NCBI GenBank assembly: GCA_022376925.1
Contig: JAIOJX010000005.1
Location: forward strand, 93,717,001-93,781,000
DNA length: 64,000 nt
Direction: 5' to 3'
DNA from: Tragulus kanchil
Taxonomy: Eukaryota; Chordata; Mammalia; Artiodactyla; Tragulidae
The notes under the pieces are model-generated. The model had not been told where the DNA came from. It made no database searches and saw only the letters and a list, made by a program, of their open reading frames with translations. How positions within the stretch are numbered: position 1 is the stretch's first letter; the number at the start of each line of letters is the position of its first letter. A program made the position numbers and the translations under genes. Shown here one piece after another: positions 11,725 to 23,270 of this stretch.

Positions 11725-12213
11725 AGCATGTGAAATGAGTGCAATTTTGCAGTAATCTGAGCATTCTTCGGCATTACTCTTCAAGATTGGAATGAAAACT
11801 GAACTTTTCCAGTCCTGTGGCAACTACTGAGCTTTCCAAATTTGCTGATATATTGAGTGTAGCACTTTAACAGCATTATCTTTTAGGATTTGAAATAGCT
11901 CAGCTGGAATTCCATCACCTCCACTAGCTTTATTTACAGTAATGCTTCCTAAGGCCCACTTGACTTCACACTCCAGGATGTCTGGCTCTAGATGAGTGAT
12001 CACACCATGGTTATCTGGGTCATTAAGATCATTTTTATATAGTTCTGTATATTCTTGCCACCTCTTAATCTTCTGCTTCTGCTAGGTCCATATTGTTTCT
12101 GATCTTTATTGTGCCCATCTCTGCATGAAATGTTCCCTTGGTATCTCTTAATTTTCTTGAAGAGATCTTTAGTCTTTCCCATTCTATTGTCTTCCTCTAT
12201 TTCTTTGCATTAT
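11725..12213 (-). mobile_element. BovB 5' fragment, D5 copy
   Basis: Second copy of the BovB segment 10613-11101. The 60-codon minus-strand frame at 12000-12182 is identical to the one at 10888-11070. It is not a separate insertion. Confidence 0.85.
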
Positions 12214-12436
12214 TCATTTAATAAACTGAAATCGCTCAGAATTCACATGGGGAGAAGATGAACTGAGAGGGAGTCCTTGTGAGCAGATCTTAGGAGCCAG
12301 TCACAAAATCTGCCTTTCTTACAGGTGAGGGACACACTCCAGAGTGATCGTCCTATATCCATGACCTACAGCAACTGTTGTGGGACAGAGAGAGAAGTAA
12401 GCAGGAGGCAATAGACTCAACAAAGGAGGAAATGCT

Positions 12437-12562
12437 GGGACTTACCTGGGGGTCCGGTGGTTAAGACTGTGCGTTTCCACTGCTAGGGGCATGGGATTGA
12501 TTCCTGCTCAGGGAACTAAAATCCCAAATACTACTCAGCTTGGTGAAGTAACTAAATAAACT
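12437..12562 (+). mobile_element. CHR SINE, D5 copy
   Basis: Duplicate of the short CHR SINE at 11325-11450. Confidence 0.8.
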
Positions 12563-12947
12563 GTGTCTTTCAACAAAAGGAAGAAGTGCTGTAAAAACAT
12601 ACAGAGAGTGAGGCTGCAGTTCTCAGAAATTGCCAGTAAAAAACATTCCCTAAAATAACCTCCTGCTGATATTGAAGCAAGGAATATCCAACTCATTACA
12701 CAATGAACTAAAAGGTTGCTGGCATGGCATCAATATAAAGTTAACCTCAAGGGGGAAAAAGTGAGTAAGATCAGCAAAAATTACCAGGCAAAGAAAATCC
12801 ATCTGGAAAATATCGCCATAAAATTGTTAACAAAACATCTTTCTATGAATTAAAAAGACTTTATAAAGCAACACATATTTGAAGAACAATCACAAAGCAG
12901 GAATACAAAATAATAAGAAAACCAAAGAGAATTTTTTAAAAGAGTGT

Positions 12948-13203
12948 AGGACTTTTCTTGTGGTCCAGTGGATAAGAATCTACCTGCCAATGCAGTGAAC
13001 ATAGTCTGGATCCCTTGTCCAGGAAAACCACTCATACTGCTGAGCCCACCACACTCCAGAGCCCAGGCTCAGCAACAAGAGCAGCCACCACAATGAGAAG
13101 CCTAAGCACCTCAACTAGAGAGTAGCCCCTGCTCACTGGAACTAGAGAAAGCCTGCATGCAGCAACCAAGACCCAGTGCAGCCAAAAATAAATAAACAAA
13201 ACA
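12948..13203 (+). mobile_element. CHR SINE, long type
   Basis: A tRNA-Glu-like head ('ttgtggtccagtggataag') leads into the long CHR body ('caacaagagcagccaccaca', 'gagagtagcccctgctcact', 'aactagagaaagcctgc') and an 'aaataaataaac' tail. It is moderately diverged. Confidence 0.82.
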
Positions 13204-13700
13204 TTTTTTTAAAAAAAAGTATAGACATGAGAAAAACACCTTAAGGGACATGGATGATAAAAATGAGACAGGCAACCAAAATGAAACATACAAGAACGAG
13301 CTAAAAGAATTTGAGAGAAATAAAAAAGGATTTGAGACAGAGACCAGAGTTAACATATCTGCCCTTATAAATAATTGTAAGTGTTCTTCATCTGATTTTT
13401 AGAAAAGGATTTTCAGATTACATGACAAATTAAATCCAACTCTAAGCATATACAAGATAAGCACCGAAAGATGGACAAATATACCAGGCAAATGTTAATA
13501 AATAAAATCATTCCCTCATACACTTCTCTCTTTTAAGCACATTCTTTAAACATGTCTCACAGGAGCATGAAGAACCACACACTTCTAACCACAGGCTTTA
13601 CAAAGACAACTATGTTCATCTTGTCACGCAGTGTTGAAACATATGTCAGAGTATCACTCTGCAAAAGGCTGTGTTTAGAAGTGTTTGTTTCCTACAGTTC
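13204..13700. other. AT-rich DNA, probably old L1
   Basis: No gene is seen. The AT-rich composition and the L1 3' UTR that follows suggest decayed L1, but I cannot place this part in the consensus. Confidence 0.3.
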
Positions 13701-14535
13701 ATGATGAGAATGGAAAATGCTATAGCCACTCAGAAAACAGTTAATCATTTAAAAAAGTTAATAGATAGCCTCACTATATGACCCAGTAATTCTACTCTTA
13801 GGGATGTACCCTAGAGAAAAGAAGACTTGCATTCCCACAAATACCTGTATGCAAACGTATGCAGCAGCTCTACTCGTAAGTGCCAGAAAAGTGAAATGAA
13901 AATATTAGTCACTCAGTCCTGTGCAGCTCTTTGCAACCCCATGGACTGTAGTCCACCAGGCTCCTCTGTCCATGGGACTCTCCAGGCAAGAATACTGCAG
14001 TGTGTAGGCATTCCTTTCTCCAAGAGACCTTCCCAACCCAGGGATCGAACCCAGGTTTACTACACTGCAGGCAGATTATTTGCCATCTGAGCCACCAGGT
14101 CATAATAGCCAAGAACAACCTAAATGTTCTATGATGGACAAATGTAGTATAGCCATGCAATGGAATGCTACTCAGCAATGAGGAAAAACAAAACACTGAT
14201 ACCCAGAACAATCTGGATGAATTTCAAGGTATTACGCTTAACAAAAGTAGTCAGTCTCAAAAAGTTATAGGCCATATGATTCTACTCCAAGGTACTTTTT
14301 TAAAAGACAAAATTACAGTGATGGAGAACACATCAGGGTCTATAGGAGCTGGAAATGGGGGGAGGGTGGGAACAGCATGGTCACAGGACAGCTCTGTACC
14401 CTGATTATGGTGGTGGCTATGTAAACATACACATATATGTCTTGTAACTCACTGAGCTATACACCAAAAGGATTTTTAAATAGTCAGTTTAACTGTCTAC
14501 TTATTTTTTAAATAAATATATTGTCATTTAAAGAA
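13700..14535 (+). mobile_element. Old L1 3' UTR (L1MA/L1MB-like)
   Basis: Ordered blocks of an old L1 3' end are visible: 'tatgacccagtaattctac', 'taaatgttctatgatggac', 'atgcaatggaatgctactca', 'tggagaacacatcaggg' and a terminal 'actgagctatacaccaaaag'. A minus-strand Bov-tA interrupts it at 13897-14104. Confidence 0.65.
13897..14104 (-). mobile_element. Bov-tA class SINE inserted in L1
   Basis: Reversed Bov-tA: 'ttagtcactcagtcctgtgc', 'ccatggactgtagtccacca', then the reversed head 'tgccatctgagccaccagg'. L1 sequence resumes at 'aatagccaagaacaacc' immediately after it. Confidence 0.85.
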
Positions 14536-14902
14536 AAAATAAACCAAGATAAAGAATTAATTAACAAAGAAAAACATAAATTGGTGATTTGGAAAAAAAG
14601 AAAAATAGCGTAATTGATGAATAAATTTAAAACCCTATTAAAGGGAAGGATCATGATGGGCTAGGATCTATAAACCAATAACATGAAGAGAGAAGGTTTT
14701 ATTAACACCACAAAGAAGAAATAAGGGAGAAACAACCAGAAACAGAAGACTAAAGGAATAATAAAGACTTACTTGGTTAATTCTATCCAAATGTTTTTGA
14801 AAACATTTAAGAAATTAATAAATTCCTAGAAAAGTATAACTTCATTAGGACCAACTTCAAAAGAGGAAATTTAAATAGAGTGATGTGCAAGAAGGGGATA
14901 AG
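14536..14902. other. AT-rich unassigned DNA
   Basis: A-rich sequence with no recognised family and no coding frame; possibly another decayed L1 fragment. Confidence 0.3.
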
Positions 14903-15561
14903 ATTACAGGTTGAATTGTGTCCTCCAAAATTTATATATACAAATTCTAATAAGCAGCAGCTCAAAAGGCCCCCTTATTTGAGAATACAGTTATGGAAGA
15001 TATAATTAGTTAAGTTACAATGTGTTAGCTGCTAAATCACGTTGGACTCTTTGTGACCCTAGGGACTGCAGCTTGCAAGGATCCTCTGTCCATGGGATTC
15101 TCCAGGCAAGCATACTGCAGCGGGCTACTATGTCCTCCTCCAGGGAATCTTCTCAACCCAGGGATCAAACCCACGTCTCCTACATTGCAGGCAGATTCTT
15201 TACCGTCTGCACCACCAGGGAAGCCCAAGTTAGGATAAGGTCTTACTCACATTAGGACAGGTTGAGCCTCATACAATATGGCTGACGTCCTTGTAAACAG
15301 TGGAAATGTGGACACAAATGCAGGTACACAGTGAGATGCCATATGAAGATGGGAGTTACACAGCCACAAACCAAGTGATCCCCAGAAGAGAGGAGAGAGA
15401 CCTGGGACAGATCCTTCCCTACACCCTTAAAGGAGCATGATCCTGCCTACATCCTGATATAAGACTTCTGAACACCAGAAGTAGGAGACAGGAAATTTCT
15501 GCCTTTGAAACCACTGAGTTAGAGGTACTTTATTATGGCACCTCCCCAGCAAACTAATATT
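14903..15561 (+). mobile_element. MLT1-like MaLR LTR, split by a SINE
   Basis: The segment opens with 'ttgaattgtgtcctccaaaa', a hallmark of MLT1-type LTR starts, and after the SINE continues with 'ttaggataaggtcttactca', 'gtggaaatgtggacacaaat' and the terminal 'tttgaaaccactgagtt' block. It is a solitary, decayed LTR. Confidence 0.65.
15017..15227 (-). mobile_element. Bov-tA class SINE inside MLT1-like LTR
   Basis: Reversed Bov-tA with 'gtccatgggattctccaggc', 'cagggatcaaacccacgtct' and 'ccaccagggaagccc'. The LTR resumes with 'aagttagg', matching a short 'aagtta' to the left as a weak target-site duplication. Confidence 0.85.
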
Positions 15562-15639
15562 GTTTTCAATGAATTATTCTCCAGAATAGCCTTAATTTTA
15601 TAAGGTAATCTATACCATTTTAATTTAACAAATAAGGAT

Positions 15640-16656
15640 ACTTTCAGTGCTTTTTAAACTACTATAAAGTGGTGAAAATGAGAAAACTTCTGGTATTTTT
15701 CTATGAAGTAAATACAACATTGAAACCTGATGAGGAGAGTACTCACAAAATGAGAGAAAATATAGACCAATCTTAATTATTAATCCCAATTTTAAAATCT
15801 TAAATTAAATACTAAAAAGCAGAAATTATCAATGCACTAAAATAAAAACATATCATTATGACTAAGCAGAATTTATTCCAAGTATAAAAGGACATCTGAA
15901 TATTAGGAAATTAATATAATTCATTAATTCAATGGATCTAAAGAAAAAACTTATATAATCATCTTCACAGACCATAAATATTTTATATCTAGTCTTAGTT
16001 TAAATATTTTAAATGAAATAAGGATAGATTAATACTTCATAACATGATAAATATATATCTACCTCAAATATTCATATCACTAGAAGAATTCCTATCAGTG
16101 TCAGAAACAAAAGTAAAAATGTTCTCTATACCATTATATATAATATATTACTGGAGGGACCAGCCAATACAATTAGATAAGAGAAATAAATTAGCAGAAA
16201 CAGTGGAAAGAGCAACTACAGTGTGATTGTATACCTGAAAAATCCAAGATAATCAGCGAAAAAGTATATCAAACAACAAGACAATTTCTTGAATTAGCAA
16301 AGAATAGGTGGTCCAGTGGCCAAGACTCCATGCTACCAATGCAGGGGGACCAGGTTCGATTCTTGGTAGGGGAGCTAGATTCCACATGCAGTAACCAAAG
16401 ATCCCATGTGCTGCAGCTAAGATCCAGCACAGCTGTATTATTAAATAGAAATAAATATTAAAAAAATTAGCAGAGAACAAAATTAATATGCCAGAATCTA
16501 TAGATTTTCACATATAAAAGCAATAATCAAGTAGAAAGTGTGAATTATCAACCTAAGAAAATGACAAATAACCTAATTTTTAAACTGGGTTCAAGACTTG
16601 AGTGCATACCTTTAAAGATGACAAATAGTCAATAAACATATGGAAAATGTTCACAA
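15640..16656 (+). mobile_element. Decayed L1 ORF2-region fragment
   Basis: The AT-rich sequence contains L1 ORF2-like order ('gactaagcagaatttattcc', 'aaaaggacatctgaatat') with all frames broken. It continues after the BovB insertion at 19607, so the BovB interrupts it. A CHR SINE sits at 16304-16460. Confidence 0.5.
16304..16460 (+). mobile_element. CHR SINE, short type
   Basis: 'ggtggtccagtggccaagac', 'ccaatgcagggggaccaggt' and 'ggagctagattccacatgca' identify a CHR SINE with an 'aaataaatatt' tail. Duplication D6 starts inside it at 16408, so its 3' part recurs from 17489. Confidence 0.8.
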
Positions 16657-18530
16657 TAATTAGTCATTGTTGGTGTTCAGTTGCCCAGTCATGTCTGACT
16701 CTTTGCAACACCATGGACAGAAACATTAGGCCTCCCTGTCCCTCACCGTCTCCCACAGTTTGCCCAAGATCACATCCACTGAATTGGTAATACAATCCAG
16801 CCACCTCACCCTCTGATGCCCTCTTCTCCTTCTGCCCTCAGTCTTTCCCAGTATGAGAGACATTTCCAAAAAGTTGGCTGTTAACATCAGGTGACCAAAA
16901 TACTGTAGCTGCAGCTTCAGCATCAGTTCCTCCAATGAATATTCAGGGTTTTTTCCCTTTAAGGTTGACTGGTTTGACCTCCTTGCTGTCCAAGGAGATA
17001 TCCTTGCTATTTGATCTCCTTTCTCAGAAGTCTTCTCCAGCACCACAGTTTGAAGGCATCAATTATTGTCACCCTACCTTCTTTATAGTCCAGCTTCCAC
17101 AGCCGTTATGTGACCACTAGGAAGACCATAGCCTTGACTTGTGGACCTTTGTCTGCAGAGTGATGTCTCTGCTTTTCAACACACTGTCTAAGCTTCTCAT
17201 AGCTTTCTTGGCAAGAAACAATCGTTTTCTGATTTCACAGCTGCAGTCTCCACCCACAGCGATTACAGAACCTAAGAAGAGGAAATCTGTCACTGTTTCC
17301 ACCTTTTCCTCTTCTATTTATCATAAAGTAATGGCGCAGATGCCATGATCTTAGTTTTTTTAATATTTAGTTTTAAGCCAGCTTTTTGCTCTCTTCCTTC
17401 ACCTTCATCAAGAGGCTCTTAAGTTCTTCTTCACTCTTTGCTTTCTACCTATGAAGTAAATTCCAAAAATTAGCAGAGAACCAAAATTGTGCTGCAGCTA
17501 AGATCCAGCACAGCTGTATTATTAAATAGAAATAAATATTAAAAAAATTAGCAGAGAACAAAATTAATATGCCAGAATCTATAGATTTTCACATATAAAA
17601 GCAATAATCAAGTAGAAAGTGTGAATTATCAACCTAAGAAAATGACAAATAACCTAATTTTTAAACTGGGTTCAAGACTTGAGTGCATACCTTTAAAGAT
17701 GACAAATAGTCAATAAACATATGGAAAATGTTCACAATAATTAGTCATTGTTGGTGTTCAGTTGCCCAGTCATGTCTGACTCTTTGCAACACCATGGACA
17801 GAAACATTAGGCCTCCCTGTCCCTCACCGTCTCCCACAGTTTGCCCAAGATCACATCCACTGAATTGGTAATACAATCCAGCCACCTCACCCTCTGATGC
17901 CCTCTTCTCCTTCTGCCCTCAGTCTTTCCCAGTATGAGAGACATTTCCAAAAAGTTGGCTGTTAACATCAGGTGACCAAAATACTGTAGCTGCAGCTTCA
18001 GCATCAGTTCCTCCAATGAATATTCAGGGTTTTTTCCCTTTAAGGTTGACTGGTTTGACCTCCTTGCTGTCCAAGGAGATATCCTTGCTATTTGATCTCC
18101 TTTCTCAGAAGTCTTCTCCAGCACCACAGTTTGAAGGCATCAATTATTGTCACCCTACCTTCTTTATAGTCCAGCTTCCACAGCCGTTATGTGACCACTA
18201 GGAAGACCATAGCCTTGACTTGTGGACCTTTGTCTGCAGAGTGATGTCTCTGCTTTTCAACACACTGTCTAAGCTTCTCATAGCTTTCTTGGCAAGAAAC
18301 AATCGTTTTCTGATTTCACAGCTGCAGTCTCCACCCACAGCGATTACAGAACCTAAGAAGAGGAAATCTGTCACTGTTTCCACCTTTTCCTCTTCTATTT
18401 ATCATAAAGTAATGGCGCAGATGCCATGATCTTAGTTTTTTTAATATTTAGTTTTAAGCCAGCTTTTTGCTCTCTTCCTTCACCTTCATCAAGAGGCTCT
18501 TAAGTTCTTCTTCACTCTTTGCTTTCTACC
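16408..18530. repeat. Direct duplication D6 with 39-base filler
   Basis: Positions 16408-17449 recur at 17489-18530, offset 1081. The filler 17450-17488 contains 'aaaaattagcagagaacc', a noisy extra copy of 16459-16484, which lies about 50 bases into the unit. The unit spans a CHR tail, L1 sequence, and about 780 bases of BovB, ending mid-element. Confidence 0.92.
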
Positions 18531-19388
18531 ATGAAAGTGGTATCATCTGCATATCTGAGGTTATTGATGTTTCTCCTGCCTACCTTAATTCCAGTTTGTA
18601 ACTCATCCAGCTGGGCATTTCTCATGATATGCTCAGTGTATAGGTCAAATAAACAGAGTGACAATAGACAGCCCTGTCATACTCCTTTCTCAACCCTGAA
18701 CCAATCAGTTGTTCCATACAGTGTTCTAACTGTTCGGCTCTTCTTGAACCAAATACAGGTTTCTCAGGAGACAGGTAAGACATGTATTACCCATCTCTGG
18801 TAATACATGGTAATACATGAGACTGGTATTCCCATCTCTTTTAGAACTTTGCACATTTGTTATGATCCACAAAGTCAAAGGTATTAGCATAGTCAATGAA
18901 ATAGAGGTAGATGTTTTCTGGAATTCCCTTGCCTTCTTTATGATCCAGCAAATGTTGCTAATTTTATCTCCAGTTCCTCTGCCTTTTCTTAATACAGCTT
19001 GGACATCTGGAAGTTCTTAGTTCACATAAAGCTGAAACCTAGCATGCAAAATTTAAGTATGACCTTACCAGCATGGGAGATGAGTGCAACTGTCCAATAG
19101 TTTGAATAGTCTTTACTACTGCCTTTCTTGGGAAATGGGATGAGGATTGACCTTTCCAGTCCTGTGGCCACTGCTGGGTCTTCCAGATTTGCTGACATGA
19201 TGACTGCAACACTTCCATAGCATCATTTTTTAGGGCTTTGAATAGCTTTACTAGAATTCCAACACACCCACGAGCTTTGACACCAGAGCTTCCTAAGGTC
19301 CACTTGACTTCACACACCAGAATGTCTGTCTCTGGGTGACTGACCATACCCTTGTGTGGTAATCTGGTTCATTAAGATTTTTTTGTAC
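16669..19388 (-). mobile_element. BovB (RTE) LINE, 3' part, with 5' inversion
   Basis: The BovB 3' end is at 16669 and the element runs on the minus strand. Frames preserve parts of the C-terminal region (16726-17046, with 'LQYFGHLM' and 'RRRRGHQRVRWLD') and 'DFLFLGSVI' at 17117-17302; 19039-19347 carries 'QQIWKTQQWPQDWKGQ' from the RT region. Frameshifts and stops break the reading frame. Its 5' side joins an inverted upstream fragment at about 19389. D6 repeats the 3' 780 bases. The flanking L1 bears a matching 'aattagtcatt' at 16658-16668 and 19596-19606, a likely target-site duplication. Confidence 0.88.
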
Positions 19389-19595
19389 AGTCCCTTCATG
19401 AATCACTGCCTTATCATGGCTAAGGGGCTTGCATAACTCAATGAAGCTATGAGCCAGGTCGTGTAGGGCCACCCAAAACGGATGTGTCATAATGGAGAGA
19501 AAGCTCTGACAAAATGTGACCCACTGGAGGATGGAATGGCAAACCATCACAGTATACTTGCCCTGAGAACCTCATGAACTATATAAAAAAAAACA
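19389..19595 (+). mobile_element. Inverted BovB 5' fragment
   Basis: Here BovB sequence runs in the opposite sense to the adjoining element: 'aaggggcttgcataactcaa', 'aatgaagctatgagcc', 'ccactggaggatggaatggc' belong to the region upstream of the endonuclease domain, as I recall the BovB consensus. The fragment ends at an A-run followed by the right target-site copy. The layout is what twin priming leaves during LINE insertion: a 5' segment inverted relative to the 3' body. Confidence 0.7.
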
Positions 19596-19848
19596 ATTAG
19601 TCATTAGGGAAACATAAGTCAAAACCTTAGTGAGATAATGCTTCATGCTCTCTAGGACGGTTATAATTTTAAAAATGGACAATAACAAGTACTGATGAGG
19701 TTTCATAGAAATTGTAACTCTCATAAACCATTGATAGGAATATAAAATGGTGCAGTCACTTTAGAAAAGTTTGGCAGTTCCTTAAAATGCTAAAAGCAGA
19801 GTTACCATATGGCCACATAATTCCACCCCTGGGTGTATCTCTGCAAGA

Positions 19849-20845
19849 TTGTGATTTACAAGAAATATATATCTAGCCATTCACATGACCAATATATTTT
19901 CCTCATATATATCTGGTGTTTGTTACAGTTCCTGGCTTACAGCTCCCCAAACTCTCCCAATCTCCTGAGCAGTAAGAACAAGAGCATCTTCTTTTACAGT
20001 GTTTGGTTCTTGCTTTCAGTTCCTGCAATGGCCTCAGAGCCACAAAGGTGAAATGCGTGTCTTGTTATTTCTAACAAAGTCCTTTCCATCACACTGACTT
20101 TATGTTAATAAGGTAACTTTTGGAAAACACCTAAAGATGGAGACTGCTTGCAAAGGGAAATGACCCTTGTAGGGTTGTTCCAAATGTGGGTTGGAAATTT
20201 TTGCCATACCTCTGATTTCTGGGGATGGGAGAAGGGCTGGAGTTTGAACCAGTCACCAATGACCAACGATTTAATCAGTCATGCCCATGTAAGGAAGCCT
20301 CTATAAAACCCAAAAAAACTGGGTTCAGAGAGTTTCCAGGTGGTGGAATACATGCAGACTTGGGGGAAAGGACATGAGTGCTCTGCACCTCTTTCACATC
20401 CCTTGCCCTGTGCATCTCTTCCATGTGACTGTTCCTGAGTTATATCCTTTTATAATAAACTAGTCATCTATTAAGTAAAATGTTTCTGTGAGTTCTGTAA
20501 GCCACTCTAACAAATTAATCAAACCCAAGAAAGAGGTTATTGGAACTTCCAACCTATAGTGAGCTGGGCAAAAGCTCGGGTGACTGGACTTTAAATATTT
20601 ATTTATTGTCTAAAGATGCCACATACCACAACCTGAACTTCTGATTGGCATCTGAAGTGATGGGGGTAGGGAAACTGGCCTTGTGGGACTGAGCCCTTAA
20701 CCTGTGGAATCTGATGCTACCTCTAGGTAAAGAGTATCAGAATTGAGTTGAGTTGTAGTACACTTAGCTGAAGTCCAAGAATTGCATCGTGGTGAGGGAA
20801 GCCACCCTTCACACACTTGAAACTGATTCCAGAACCTCTTAATAC
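19849..20845 (+). mobile_element. ERVL-like solitary LTR inside L1
   Basis: The segment starts 'tgtgatttacaag' and contains a 'tataaaaccc' TATA-like motif near 20301, 'tataataaactagtcatct' with a polyadenylation-type AATAAA near 20454, and 'gactgagcccttaacctgtg'. These fit the promoter-to-poly(A) order of an LTR. No gag, pol or env is attached. The family is not certain; class III (ERVL) is my best guess. Confidence 0.5.
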
Positions 20846-22262
20846 CCAGGAGAATTAAAAGCAGGTCCACATAAAAACTTGTACATGAATGTTCATTATA
20901 GCATTATTCAAAGCAGCCAAAAATTAGAAATGACTTAAAGGGTATCAGCTAATGAATGGATAAACAAAATGTAGAATGGCTACACAGTGGAATATTATGT
21001 GGCAATAAAAAACTAAAGTACTGATACATGCTACGACATTAATGAATTTGGCAAACACTATACTATACAAAATCTATTCACAAAATGCGTTTGTTACAGT
21101 TCCTGGCTTACAGCTCCCCAAACTCTCCCAATCTCCTGAGCAGTAAGAACAAGAGCATCTTCTTTTACAGTGTTTGGTTCTTGCTTTCAGTTCCTGCAAT
21201 GGCCTCAGAGCCACAAAGGTGAAATGCGTGTCTTGTTATTTCTAACAAAGTCCTTTCCATCACACTGACTTTATGTTAATAAGGTAACTTTTGGAAAACA
21301 CCTAAAGATGGAGACTGCTTGCAAAGGGAAATGACCCTTGTAGGGTTGTTCCAAATGTGGGTTGGAAATTTTTGCCATACCTCTGATTTCTGGGGATGGG
21401 AGAAGGGCTGGAGTTTGAACCAGTCACCAATGACCAACGATTTAATCAGTCATGCCCATGTAAGGAAGCCTCTATAAAACCCAAAAAAACTGGGTTCAGA
21501 GAGTTTCCAGGTGGTGGAATACATGCAGACTTGGGGGAAAGGACATGAGTGCTCTGCACCTCTTTCACATCCCTTGCCCTGTGCATCTCTTCCATGTGAC
21601 TGTTCCTGAGTTATATCCTTTTATAATAAACTAGTCATCTATTAAGTAAAATGTTTCTGTGAGTTCTGTAAGCCACTCTAACAAATTAATCAAACCCAAG
21701 AAAGAGGTTATTGGAACTTCCAACCTATAGTGAGCTGGGCAAAAGCTCGGGTGACTGGACTTTAAATATTTATTTATTGTCTAAAGATGCCACATACCAC
21801 AACCTGAACTTCTGATTGGCATCTGAAGTGATGGGGGTAGGGAAACTGGCCTTGTGGGACTGAGCCCTTAACCTGTGGAATCTGATGCTACCTCTAGGTA
21901 AAGAGTATCAGAATTGAGTTGAGTTGTAGTACACTTAGCTGAAGTCCAAGAATTGCATCGTGGTGAGGGAAGCCACCCTTCACACACTTGAAACTGATTC
22001 CAGAACCTCTTAATACCCAGGAGAATTAAAAGCAGGTCCACATAAAAACTTGTACATGAATGTTCATTATAGCATTATTCAAAGCAGCCAAAAATTAGAA
22101 ATGACTTAAAGGGTATCAGCTAATGAATGGATAAACAAAATGTAGAATGGCTACACAGTGGAATATTATGTGGCAATAAAAAACTAAAGTACTGATACAT
22201 GCTACGACATTAATGAATTTGGCAAACACTATACTATACAAAAAAATCTATTCACAAAATGC
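19918..22262. repeat. Direct duplication D7, unit about 1.17 kb
   Basis: Positions 19918-21088 recur at 21089-22262, offset 1171. The only clear length change is a 3-base A-run difference about 20 bases before the end of copy 1. The unit starts inside the LTR and ends in the L1, so it is not LTR-LTR recombination. Confidence 0.92.
21089..22016 (+). mobile_element. ERVL-like LTR, D7 copy
   Basis: Repeat of the LTR from its 70th base onward. The absence of the first 70 bases argues against a second LTR insertion and against a provirus with two LTRs. Confidence 0.5.
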
Positions 22263-22657
22263 CACATATTGTATGATTCTGTTTGTGCAAAATGTCCAGA
22301 ATAAACAAGTTTATAGAGATAGAAAGTAAATTATTTGTTGCTTGGGCCTGGAGCAGGTTGGGGCAAGGGGAGGAGTGGGAATTAGAGTGAATGCTAACAT
22401 GCATCTGGTATCTTTTAGGGGTCAATGGTACTCTAAAATTAGTGTGTAATGATGTTGCCCAATTCTGTGAATATGCCAAAAGCCCCTTTAAATGAGTGTC
22501 TTTTATGGCATGTGAAATATATCTCAACAAAGTTCTAATAAAAGAAAATATCAATTATGAAAAGTCTTCAATTTTGATGTAGTATTATTATGTCAAAATG
22601 CCTAGGAGTAAACTCAAGAACTATGCAAGACCTAGATGTTAAATTTAAAATGAAGAC

Positions 22658-23270
22658 AGACTTCCCTGGTGGTCCAGTGGTTAAAAATCTGACACAGTGG
22701 GCTTCCCTGGTGGTCCAGTGGGTAAGGACACCGCCTTGCAGTGCAAGGGGTGCTGGTTCAATCCCTGGCCTGGGAAGATCCCATATGCTGCGGAGCAGCT
22801 GGACTGATGTGTCCAATTACCGAGCCGGAGCTCTGGAGAGCATGTGCCCAGAGCCGGTGCTCTGTGACAACAGAGGCCACTGCAATGGGAGGTCCACAGG
22901 GGCCAAAGAACAAAGATGGATGAAAATAGACAAATGAAAGACCAATAGAAGTGGCCCACCTGCTCCCCATCCTCCCCACCCCACTCCCCACCAAAATAAA
23001 TAAATAAATAAATCTTTAAAAAAAAAAATCTGACACGGGTTCCATTCCTGGTGTGAGAAGATGCAACATGATGTGAGGCAACTAAGCCCATTTGCCACAA
23101 CTACTGAAGTCCATATACTTTAAAGCCAATGCCCCACAAGAAGAGAAACCACCACAACAAGCCTGTGCACTGCAACTAGAGAGTAGCCCCTGCTCACTGC
23201 AACTAGAGAAAGCCCATGGGCAACAATGAAGACTCGGAGCAGCCAAAGAATAATAATAATAACAAAATTA
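22658..23270 (+). mobile_element. CHR SINE, long type, split by family Y
   Basis: The head occupies 22658-22695 ('cttccctggtggtccagtgg') and the rest resumes at 23037 ('gggttccattcctggtg', 'gagagtagcccctgctcact', 'aactagagaaagccc'). Family Y sits between, flanked by 'aaaaatctgacac' on both sides. Confidence 0.85.
22699..23023 (+). mobile_element. Family Y SINE nested in CHR SINE
   Basis: The copy has the tRNA-Glu-like head, the 'gatgtgtccaattaccgagc' body, 'gaccaatagaagtggccc', a C-rich tract, repeated AATAAA, 'tcttt' at 23013-23017 and an A-run. The duplicated target 'aaaaatctgacac' lies at 22683-22695 and 23024-23036 with no mismatch, which marks a recent insertion. Confidence 0.9.

Larger units (their letters stand above)
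10613..12777. repeat. Direct duplication D5 with complex junction
   Basis: Positions 10613-11665 recur at 11725-12777, offset 1112. The 59 bases between them (11666-11724) are not new sequence: they look like a deletion-ridden version of 10518-10612, including an exact 'agacctggaagttct'. This implies that copy 2 really begins about 100 bases earlier but with poor consensus. Confidence 0.9.
19596..22545 (+). mobile_element. Old L1 3' end (L1MA/L1MB-like), split by LTR
   Basis: After the BovB insertion the L1 resumes at 'aattagtcattagggaaac' and continues through 'ttccacccctgggtgtatct'. It is then interrupted by an LTR, and resumes at 'aatgttcattatagcatt', 'tggaatattatgtggcaa', 'gccacatattgtatgattct', ending near 'atatctcaacaaagttct'. 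D7 doubles part of it. Confidence 0.65.
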
